A DNA stretch of 64,000 nucleotides from Asterias rubens (lineage: Eukaryota; Echinodermata; Asteroidea; Forcipulatida; Asteriidae): the NCBI RefSeq assembly GCF_902459465.1, contig NC_047073.1, forward strand, positions 7,379,036 through 7,443,035, read 5' to 3'. The notes below the pieces were generated by a model. The model was not told the DNA's origin and searched no databases. It saw only the letters and a list, made by a program, of their open reading frames with translations. Both the position numbers and the translations under genes were made by a program. Of the stretch, positions 31,201 through 43,200 are shown piece by piece (within the stretch, counting starts at the first letter, position 1; each line of letters opens with the position of its first letter).

Positions 31201-34200
31201 ATAACAGCCTTAAAACCGACATGATGATGTTGCTGTAGCAGCTGCTAACACATAGAATTCAAACTGCCTCTAGCCACCAGACTAGCTCGGTGTTCTACTG
31301 ATAATAAATCTGCTCTAGCAATGTTATGGTCCGGGGTTCAAATAATATCCAAGGGATTTGCTTACGTTTTTATTTCACAGAACTCAGGAAAGCACTGAGT
31401 GTACATTGCATAATAAACATTAGTAAACGGATAAAACAAATTATAATAATTGATTTGCTTGTTGTTTAACTCCACAAACGCCGTATTCATTCCATCTATA
31501 AATCTCTTTCCGCACATTCCAGAGAGTGGAGGTAAACTTGTAGAGTTCTCAGATGTTTGCCGAGCCTACCTCGGTCGTTGGGGCGAGTATACCGCCATAT
31601 TCTTCTCCTTATCAGCCCTGATGGGGGCCATGATTGTCTACTGGGTTCTCATGTCTAACTTCATGTATAGCTCAGTCAGTTTTATCTACGGTAAGGGTAA
31701 CCCTAACAAGTTGATAATACTATCAGTAAAGCAGGACAGTACTTTTCACTACTTAATAGTCTCCCAAATTGTGAAATCTACTCAGCAGAAGTATAAGAAA
31801 TAGCAAGACAAGTTCTCAAAGAGTACTTCTAAATAGCGAAGTAGATACACACATGGTGTTACCCCTAACCGAATATACATTGATACCTCACCATGCAATG
31901 CCACTCAAACCAAAATAGATTGATACCTCACCATGCAATGCCTCAAAACCCACATAACCAAAAACTTGCCCTTTATTGACCTTTTTATCCGATGATACGC
32001 TGCAAAATAATCCTCTCCTGGGCAAAATGTTGAGGGCGCACCTTATTGTGAATTGCCTGTATAGTGCATGGTTCCTCTTTAAGGGTGTTCATAACATCGA
32101 TGAAAGTTAAAACATAAAAATAATGACAGATTCATTTTGTAAAAAAAGTTAACAATAGCACCCTTTAGCGTCCTCTTTACCATTTTGAAAACTGTGTGGC
32201 TGTGCAATCTTATTTTTTTCGCTTGAGATATAGTTTTCTGAGAGAATTTAGACCGTTTGGCACTTTAAAAGGTTAAAGTTACTTACATGTTTTATTTATT
32301 TGTACAGGTCATGTGGCAGGAATCCCTGATGCAGAGAATGCCAGTGCCTTAATATGCGCTATACATAAAAACTCAACAGATCAATTTCATGAAAACATCA
32401 GTGAGTAACAATCAGAAATATTATTTCTCCTGCCAGAGTTATTTAGTGGTTGTGGGTTTCAACGTGTGTAAACGCAGAGATCGAAATTAGCGCGAGCCCA
32501 GTGATGCTAGACTCGCAAATACAAATTAAACAGATACGGCCTATGTTTTAACACAGGGTTTGAAATGATCTGATGTTTCAACCTTTTTGACAACAGGGGT
32601 AGTCAAAAGAGGTTTGTTAGTAGAATGCCAAGTTCTAGCTGGTTTGCACTCCTGAACTAAACTTTGAAGATAAACAGGGGCTGCACCATGACCACATTGA
32701 TATGCAAGAAACACAACTTAAAGATCTATTCTTGCCAATATCAGCAACCAATGCAAATCATGGAGAATATTCACTTGTGCATGTTCTAGTGACATATGTT
32801 TAGCAGCTGCATTTGGTAAATGTTGCAATTGACTTATTTGAGCGTCGGGCAATCCATGCTCTAAGCTATTACCTGTATCTGTACAATACATAACCAAAGA
32901 ATGAATACGTTTTTCGATAAGGGAATCAATGTGTGGTGAAGAGGTTTTCAACTAGTGGTTTAATCCCAACGAGGCCTGGTTCTTGATAATTTTACCGAGA
33001 CGAAGAAGTCGAGGTAAATTATCAAGAACCAGGCCTCGGCGAGTTTAAACCACTAGTTGAAAACTGATTCAGCACACTTTGATTCCCATTCATAACTTAT
33101 ACCTTTTCGGTACATCAACACTTATGGTCAAAAAGTAAAATAAATTCCAAAAATTATAATTGTTCAATGATTTTTTTCAACACAACACCCCTCCAGCTAT
33201 GAAATGGTAAGGCCCAGTCAAGGCCCTCATGTAAACAACTCCTTGAAAGGGAATGCTGTGCGTGTCACGCGTATCGCGTGATGTGGCACAATTGTCTCGG
33301 CCAGTACTCTCGACCAATAGGAATGAAGAAACTGTCTTATAAGCACAGATGCAAACTCGCGCGTCACACCCATGTTTCAACACTTTTTACTGGTGTTATA
33401 TCATCCGCTCAAACATCCCCATGTGATGCCCTCTCGACCAATCAGAATGGATAAACTGTCTTAGGTATATATGAATTGATTTTTAATTTCATAAGCCAAT
33501 TCCAGAGACTGACTCTTTTCCTTCATGTCTCTTTATCATACAGTGACAGATCTTACAGACGAGACAGAGACGATGTTTGATAGAGTCTGGAGTAAAACTC
33601 ACACAGTGCCTTTATTCTTGTGTCTTCTCATCCTACCATTAGTCAACTTTAAATCCCCCACCTTTTTTACCAAGTTCAATGCATTAGGTGAGTGGTAGAA
33701 AGTATGGTTTCGGATAAGAATATTATAATATTAATGATGACAATAATATAGACATTTGTAAAGTGCCTAATGCAAAAACATCTAAGTGCGTAAAGAGAAC
33801 AATATAATATACAATGAGTGAAAGATACATAACAAGATGGGCAGATTACAAATAAGCAGCTTCAAACCAAAGAGTTTTTAACAGAGACTTAAAACGATGT
33901 AAAGAACTAGCCTGGCGAATATGCACAGAAATACTATTCCAAAGAATCAGAGCAGCATAAGAAAATGATCTTTGACCATAAAAAATGGAAGAAGCTCTTG
34001 TAGTTGTGGTAAGCAATGACTGTGTTATAATTATGATAACAATTTGGAAGGCTAATCCTTACTCTCAGCTGAGAAGCTGAATTGCGAAAGAGGGGGCTAG
34101 AAATGCAAGGGTGCTTGTTTGGCAGCCAGCCACATAAACGTGTACATACATACATACATACATACAAAAATGTTTTATATACCGCCATTTCATCAAGACC

Positions 34201-37200
34201 ACAGCGGTTTGTGATGAAACAGAAACAAATAAACAAAGACAGCAAAACAATGATTGTGGGAACAAGTGTGATTTCAGATGCTTCTTGAAAATATGAAGTG
34301 AATCAGCAGAGCGCAGAGATGGGGGGAGACTATTCCAAAGTTTAGGAGCGGCAAAAGAGAAGGATTTGTCAGCAGCTGAAGCGAGAGATCTTTTTGTTAG
34401 CGCAGTGAACGAGTTTAGAAGCCCAGTTTTGAAGACGCTGAAGTTTGAGTTTGTCAGATGTAGTTGATCCCAGAAGCAGTGCATTTCCATAGTCCAGTCG
34501 TGATAACACCAGAGATCTTACTATGTGGTGATGTGTGTCTTTGTCAAGAAAACGACGTATACGGGTGATGTTCCGAAGATGAAAGGTAATACACTACTGC
34601 ACAAGCTTGTGATCTGTGGAGACATAGACATTTGGCTGTTAAAGATAACACCTAGATTGCGGACAGTTTCAAAAGGATGGACAGTTTCAGTACCGATTTG
34701 CGGGTGGACATCAGAGGGTATGTTGCGTTTGTTGTGAGCAGAGATGGCTACAAAGAATTCAGTCTTATTATCGTTTAATTTTAGCAGATTGTTTGTCATC
34801 CACTGTTTAACTTCAGTGATACATGTTCCGAGTCTGGATAATGCAGATTGGATCGAAGCATGATCAGAAGGGTCAAATTTGAGATAGAGTTGGATGTCAT
34901 CTGCGTACATGTGGTAGCAGATTCCATGTTTACAGATGGAGCCTTGTGGTAGTTCGAAATCCATCCGCTGAGGCTCAGAAACAATGCCATTGATGCATAC
35001 TTTCGTGGTTCTCCTGGTGAATTAAGATTCGTACCACTTAAGAGCATTTCCTGTTAGGCCGATCTCATTGGCAGTCCTCTTTGTCAGAATGTTGTGGTCC
35101 ACCGTATTGAACGCTGCCGAGAGGTCTAGTAAGACAAGGAACACGGCTTTCTGATTATGGAGACACTTCATTATATCATCCTTCACAATAAGTAGGGCGC
35201 TCTCGGTACTGTGTGCAGTACGGTATGTAGACTGTAGATCTTCGCCAAGGTTGTGATTGGTCCTGTGTTCGTTAGTACAGATGAAAACATGTTTCTCGAT
35301 CAACTTGGAGAGGAAAGGAATATTAGCAACGGGACGATAGTTTTTCAAATCGTTTGGATTCAAAGATTGCTTCTTAATGATTGGGTTGATCACAGTCTGT
35401 TTGAGTGAATCAGGGAAAACTCCTGTGGACAGAGACATGTTAATTAAGCGAGTAATTACAGGAACAAAAACATAACTGTTCTGTTTGAGATACCATGTGG
35501 GAATAGGATCAAGAATACAGCTTTTGGATGTGGCCTTATTTATAATAGCATTAAGAACCTAAATTCAGAAATGGTACATAACACAGAGTTTTCAATTGAT
35601 TCATCAATACAATTATCAATTATACATTGTTGAGTTTGCAATTTACTGTGGATATTAGACACTTTATCACAGAAAAATACAAAAAAGTCATCGCAAAGAT
35701 TCTTTGTGAACTCATGATCAGGCAATATCTTTTTACTGTTATTAAGAAGCCCATTTACTATCTTAGACACCGTTTTTGAGTCTGCAGTTTGAAGTTGAGT
35801 TTTGAAATGACGTTTCTTTGACTCGTCGAGCATTGAGTTGACAGTTTGTTTTGCTTGATGAACATTTGATGTGAAACTTCCGATCGACTGTTCCGCCACT
35901 TTTTCTCAAGCTTTCTTGGTACACGGCGTGCTTGATGAATGTCAGAGTTGTACCATGGCTGTCCTTGTCTTGTACTGTGCACCTTTTGAGAGATAGGTGC
36001 GTAAGTATTAAGAGAGTCTGTGACGTTCTCAAGATATTGAACGGTGAAGGTGTCAATATCAACCTTTGAATCCAGGAACAGTTCAAACTTGGACGTAAGA
36101 TCAGCATGTAAAGATGATTGATCAAAGTTACGTAAATTGCGGGTCGATCTGACTTCCTTTTCAATGGCCAGTTTGTTAATGTCGAGTGTACAAAAGATCA
36201 TGTGATGATCCGAAAGACGAGTGCCGATACTGGTGTTCTTGACCAGTCTGTCCTCTGTCCAAGGAGCAAGGCTTGATTACAAAGGTTTTTGATATTTCTA
36301 GAGGAAGGAAAATCAGAGAGCACAGAGAAAAACCCTTGTGGCTTAAGAGAGAACCAACGCCCAACTCTACTCACAAATGGCCCCAGCCAGGAATCGAACC
36401 AGGGTCACAGTAGTGAGAAGCGAGTGTTTTTACACACAAGCCACTAATGACACCAAAACTATTTACCTCCAGAGATAGCACAGGTCACGCTACAGTGCAT
36501 TATATCAACAATGCAATTTTTCTGCACTACATGTACATGTAGCTGTGTAAGTGGTAAGCGTCTAGTACAATGGAGTAAACACGCATACGAGCAAAACGTC
36601 ATTGCTAACCTGTGAAATCTGCTTGTCATAGACGTGGAATTCCCTGCTTCTGTAAGCGCTGACTCTTTGCTTACAGTATAAGCAGAGCCATGAAACCTGG
36701 CCCAGCTCATGCTTTGTTCGATGTAACTCAGGGTGTGATTTAACAGTATTATTTATTATATTTTATTTGAGAAAACTATAGTTTTTTATGATGTTAGACC
36801 AATAACTTAAAATTCCTGTCATTGTTTTTCAATCATTGGCTAACTAACCATTCTAATCTAATGAGCTCTTTCTACGTTGTGTTACAGGTACACTATCTGT
36901 GATGTTTCTTATTGTGTTTGTGTGTGTTCAAGCAGCACAGTTCGGCGGCTTCCATCTTGATTTTGAAAATGAGGAGTCTGTGCATTACGCAGCACGTGAG
37001 TATGGCATCAATCTGACATTGAGACCTACAGACATCGACTATTACACGAACTGAGCATACCATGTCATAACCAACCATAAAATTCAGGCAAAACAGTGTG
37101 AAATTTCAGGGACAGCTTGGTGTGAACAAAAGAAAATTGACAGAAAGCAAAAAGAATCTTCAACTCTTCCAACAAACAAACTGACAAACTGACAAAGATG

Positions 37201-40200
37201 ACAAATTAAACAAAGAGTCATTTCTTACATTGATTTATTGGATATAATTTTATTGACTATTTTGATTTTTAAATTTTTGTTTTGCAACAAGAATTGTAAT
37301 ATGGCTAATTTCATGGAGCTTTTAAACTGAAGAAATCCAACCAATGACAAACGCTTTTTATTTTGTATTATTTGACTAATATTTCAGCTTTTCGTTCTAA
37401 ACTCTCAAAGCTTGGATGACATTGGAAATTTATTGTTTGAAAGAGATGGTACAATTTGAGTTAAAACTATTCAAAAGAGGACTTTATGTAAAAATCACAG
37501 TAAGATGTTCAGATGTTCAGATATTTGGTTTTGTGATCTTGTTGAAAGTTGCGGAGTGGAATGACCTTGTGGTCACAGCCTCTGTTGCCCCTGGTATTGG
37601 CCTTAATGCCCCTTCAAAACTTCCACACAGACTTTGAGATTGCTCAGTGGAACTGCCCTTTGCAAAATGAAAACGGCCTTGCCCTCTTATCTCATTCGAG
37701 ACCATAGTGGCCAGAAATGGCTTGTGTAAAAGTGCCCAAAAACGACTGCAAAAAAACGACTGCAAGATCTACCCTACTTCCACTTGATCAGAAAGGTGGA
37801 TGTAAAGGTCATGACATGAATTGACTTCTGCCAATGCTTCCCATTTTATCATAGTGTCTATGTTTTTAAAACAAAAACAAACATTTGTTTTATGTTACTT
37901 TTTCAAGGAAAAAAAAAATCAAAAACAAGCTGTGTCTTGGCATATGGTGATAAATCTACATAAAAAATTGTTTCTAAAAAGTTAAAAGATGAAATTCCAG
38001 ACCTGGAAGGTGACAAATACATGTATGTTGAACTTCATGTTCCCTGCAATGCAGCATTCGAAGTCATATAAAACATTAACAACTAGTACCCATCGAACTC
38101 AATTTTCTCAAAATCATGGGCAACCATTGTGGCAATTTTTGATACTGTTTTGAAATTGAACCTTTTTTTATATAGAACCAAAATGTAGTACTGTCTCTTT
38201 TTTTTCTTAAATTGCAGCTAATACTGTCCTATTTTTTTGTTATTTTGTTCTTTTATTTTCAATAATAATGACTTCTTGCCGTTTTCCTGTCTTCCTTTGC
38301 CTTGTGCTGCCACACTCATGATCTTTGCATTAAAACCACTACCCATAATGCACTTCATTGGTTACCATGGCCACCCATCAGTATACAGCGTGCATTTCCC
38401 AGCATTCAGTGGTATGTTATCACTAGGTTTCTTCATCCATAATGCCATCTCGTCCATCTTGCGGGGCCAGCGTGAACCGGAGAACAATGTAAGGTTTGGG
38501 GCCCTTGGGGGGGGGGGGGGGGGTGGTACTTAAAGGTGTTGAGGTCCACTCAACTTTTTTGAATTTTCGAAGTAATCTGCATTTACTCAAGTTTTTATTG
38601 TAAGCGGTTCGCTTTTTCATTGAAATTTGTGTCAATTATGCAACTGGTCTTGATGTATATTTTGTGAAGTTGATGAATTTGATGTTCATTTTGTATCTGT
38701 TGGAGGGGGGGGGGTAAATACAGGTGCAACCAACTGTTTCGGCTAACTTTAATATACAGGTTGTGTGTGGACAAATGTGTTGAATTTGAGTATGTTGAAG
38801 GGTTGGGGAGATCACATCTTCATTTCACGCCACTTCACTTTCTCACTTGAAAGATTTAAAGACTTGTGTGGAGAAAAGACAAACAGATTGTAATGTTGGG
38901 GGATTCGAACCCAGGGTCAGAATAATGCTGGTCATGTACTCTGATGTCAAGTCGATATCTTTGCTGAATTCTGTAGAGACTGTAGTGGCCACAACTGGCT
39001 TGTAGCAAAATGCCCATAGCAACCGCAAACGGCCCATAGCAACTGCAAATGGCCACAAGATTTGATCAACGACCAAAAGGACGTATGGTACAATTGCAGC
39101 AAAAAAGTTAATCGAGAAAGGCCCTGCAGGGTCAAAAACGTCAGGCCATTAAAAAAAAATTGCAATTTATCAACATGTGCATTTCTTAAACAAAACAAAG
39201 TTTCTTCATCGCATGTTAACTCCAAAACTAGATGAGTTACAAAAATTAACAATCTTATCCATGTGTGGGCAAATGGTGATTGGTAAACAGAAATGAATGG
39301 TCTCTAAACATAACATGAAACCCATACATACACTGACATACATCCATGTCTACATATCACGCTGAGTCAATCCACGCCATGCTATTTTTTAGTTTCAATC
39401 AGAACACCATCACTGCTTTTTAGGCAACTTATTTCAACCTTTGTTTTCCTTTTTGTTGCTTTTAGTTTTAGTTGATCATGACTATTTCTTTTCTTGCATG
39501 CCAATCATGCTAATACTCTGATATTCAACCAATCACATTGAGAGCATCTTTTAATAGCCTACTTCAGTAGCTGTCATTGGTCAGTTTGGTGGTCACATGG
39601 GTGCTTTATTTACATATAACCCAGTCTTTGGATGCTGAGATTCAATCATGCCTTGCTCAAGGGCACAATCATCATGACCAGGATTCAAACCCACACTCTG
39701 CCACTGTTTACTTGTGACAGCACCAGAGTTTGGTTCAGATGAACTAGATCACTCGCCGTTTCATGCCTGTAGTATGGATGCATGTACAGACACTTTTACA
39801 TTTACTACGCTCACTCTAAAACAACTGTTATCATCATTAAGAGCACTGGAATTCAAAACTATACCTTCACATCTGATTTCAACTTGGTTGAGGTTTATTC
39901 TGGCAAAAACCTGGGACCAAAACAATTTCATGGAGCTGTTGAGAAAAAAATATTGCTAAAAAAACTTTCCGCTGACCAAAAATAAGCAGGATACCAGCCA
40001 CAGATTGTACATGTGCGATAGTGCTTTGGCTGGTAGCCTTATTATAGTAAGCATACATTTTAGGAAGAAACTATAAATAAATAGTAAACTTCCGGGTACA
40101 ACCATGTGCAAATCTCTTTTGTGGGAGTGTTGGCTCTGAAGACAAGCAGAGTATAGGCCTACTGTTCGAATTGCCGAGACCAAACCGGCTCTTTTCAGAA

Positions 40201-43200
40201 CCAACACTCCCACAAAAGAGATTTACACATGGTTGTACTCGCAAATTTAATGATTATTTATAGTTTTTTTCCTAATAATCCACACCATGCAAAGCTTCAA
40301 ACAATACTTAAACATAATTTTGTTTTACTCAGCTATGTTTTGTGCTTAAAGGAGCTCTATGAAATTGGGTCGTGAATGGGTTTTTTTGTTTGTTTTTCTC
40401 TGGGGTTTATGATTGGCGTTTTGTGGTTGGCTATCGATGGAGCAGTGTTTAGTGGAAGGTTCCCAACGCTCAGTGGCATCTTAGCATTGGGTTATTTCAT
40501 TCATATGTGCATCTCCTCAATCCTCCGGACTCAAATTCATCCAGAAAACAATGTGAGTTGGTTAGGACAAATTTCAGCAATTATGATTATGACAACAGTA
40601 AAGGGAGGGTGTAATAATACTAATAACCTAAGGGTGTCTCAAATCGCTCATTATTTTGTCCTGCAAGTTATGTGGAGCTACATGTACATTTTTAATTATA
40701 TGAGACCTATTACTTTAAAGGCACTGTACACGTTGGGTAATTGTCAAAGACCAGTGTTCTCACTTTGTGTATCCCATCATAAGCATAAAATAACAAGCTT
40801 GTGAAAATTTGGGCTCAATAGGTCATCGAAGTTGCGAGAAAACTATGAAAGAAAAAACACCCTTGTTGGACGAATTTGTGTGCTTTCAGATAGGAATAAA
40901 AGACTTCCATCCAGAAGTCTTTTTGAGAAATTACCTCTTTCTCAAAAACTACGTTGCTTCAGAGCGAGTCGTTTCCCACAATGTTTTTTACTATCACCAG
41001 CTCTCCATTGCTCATTATCAAGTCAGTTTTTAAATTAATATTTGTTTAGAGTAACTACCAAACGTGTACCTTCCCTTTAAAGTACGTGTAATGGGTATCA
41101 AGGTGCTGTGGCGCAATATGCTGCCAATCAAACCAGGAACACCGGGGTGAACCTCTTCTCTTTATGATTATTTGTGTGTATTTACATTTATATAGGATTG
41201 AAACAATCAAGCAGTTCCAAAAATCAAAGGTATACTTTGCCTTTAGAATAAGCTCATTGTCGGGTTTTGTATTAAGTTTCTTTAGTGGACCCTAATTTCA
41301 AAAGATGTTATTAAGTAATTGTTTTGAAAAATAGCTTAGCGTAGCAAAAAATGGGCTACCAACTATTGCTAAATAAACTATTGTTCAAACAAATAGCTGG
41401 TTATATTTATTTATTTTATTATTATAATTTGTATTATTATAGGTGTACTCATCTGTTAATCTTCACAATACCTTTTACTTTGCTAGTTTATTTTGATATC
41501 AGAGTAATAATGGGGTATTTCTAATATCTGGCTGGTCTGGATACTAGATTTTTTATTTTATTTGTAATACTTATTTGTTTATTTTGCAAGCATGTCATTT
41601 TTAGTATTACCTATGTGATACTGCCGACCATGTACGGTGCTTTGAAACTGATTAAAATATTGCAAATAAATTAATAAATAAAGAGGTTTGTATTCTTGGG
41701 ATCAGAAAACTTCCACAGACAATGATTCACCTTCTCATTAGCTCAGATGATCTTTCAGACTACAATGGTTTTTTTCTTCTTCACAGGGTCGTGATATGAC
41801 CATTGCCTACATTCTGGTTGCAGCTACCTACACATTTGTTGGGGCCTTATTCTATGCTACGTTCCCACTACAGAAAGATTGCCTTGCGGATGTGAGTATT
41901 ATTACTATTATTATCATTATTATCATTAGACAATGAAATAGATTCCATTATAAGATCAAATTTAAAATATCAATTTAAAATACTACACCAAAATTGGGGC
42001 AAGCATTCTCAGAACAATTAAGGGGAACAAATGATTGTTGTGGTAAAAGCATTAAAACATGTGCTCTAACTCCAAACCACAAAAATATACATACATATGT
42101 ATACAGAGAAGAAGCACAGTTTAAAAATGCTTAAAATATGACCAATGAGTATTGTTAAGGTTTTTTGTTTTGGGGTATTTTTTTTTGGGGGGGGGGGCAA
42201 GGGGGGGGCAGGGTAGGGTGAGGGAAGTAAATTCATATTTCAATCCATGGAGTTTGAATCGCAGAGTTTGGTTTGGTACTGTACCTGTTTGCATTCATGA
42301 TGCTTGTATTTATTTTATATTAATTGATTGGTTGATTTATTATTATTATTTTTTTTATGCAGAATTTATTAGATAACTTCGCCCATGGAAACGTACTAGC
42401 ATTCACCGCTAGGCTGTTTTTGCTCTTCCAAATGGTGACACTCTTCCCTCTGCTAGTGTTCATCTTTCGTATCCAGTGCCTGGACCCGCTGTTTGGACAC
42501 GCATACCCAAGGTACGTTACTCTTGTACTGTATGTATGAGATCTTGGGGTTCTAAGGCCATGTCCGAACCGGTGGCTTCAATATTGGCTATGACTGGATC
42601 GCTGAAAAGTTCTTTCTATTCTTCAATGATAGCCAACAACCATATAGCAGTAGTTGAAGCTGATTCAGCCGGGATAAGCTAGAGTTGCTGCCTCTATTGT
42701 CAGAAATCCATGTTTATTAGCCTAAACATCTGATGTCAAACATCGAGGCTCGTGAATAACGCCAGATACCAGCCTTGAGCACCTGTTGGGATCCTGCCAG
42801 ATGTACCTTTGACCTTGCATCCATTCACACATGCAGTCTTGAATATACATACAAACATTATGCACACGTAGCAGCAGACGATCGAAAGTGCTGGTGTATG
42901 TTGCTGGTGTATGTAGCTGACAAACTACAGCACTTCGGAGCAGACCAATCATAATGCAGAAATTGAAAGCTTACATCACTGCAAGTTTATCCAATTAATA
43001 TTAAATGAGCCTGTAAGACCAGTACCTGTCTTTATCCTTGCGGACAAGACTTGTCCTCAAGGATATCCGCAAGTTGGGGACAAAGGCAGGGGACCATGTG
43101 TTTGTTAGCATTGTGCATGGTGTGTCAGACGCTAAGCTGCTCTGTAGATACACATTGGTGTGTTAACAAAACCATATTCACGGTTGTGAAAATGGTTTAA

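Larger units (their letters stand above)
38489..40445. other. intron between alternative exons 10A and 10B
   Basis: 1957 nt. Contains a G run (38506-38523), a tRNA-like B-box remnant (GGGATTCGAACCCAGGG near 38899), a SINE fragment (39640-39760), a long inverted repeat (40067-40275) and a foldback-element end (GGAGCTCTATGAAATTGGG near 40350). Confidence 0.6.

Noticed and set aside
40446..40552. Exon 10B as a dead duplicated exon
   Set aside because: The frame, both splice sites, exact length and phases are intact, and the differences are mostly conservative, which argues for function.
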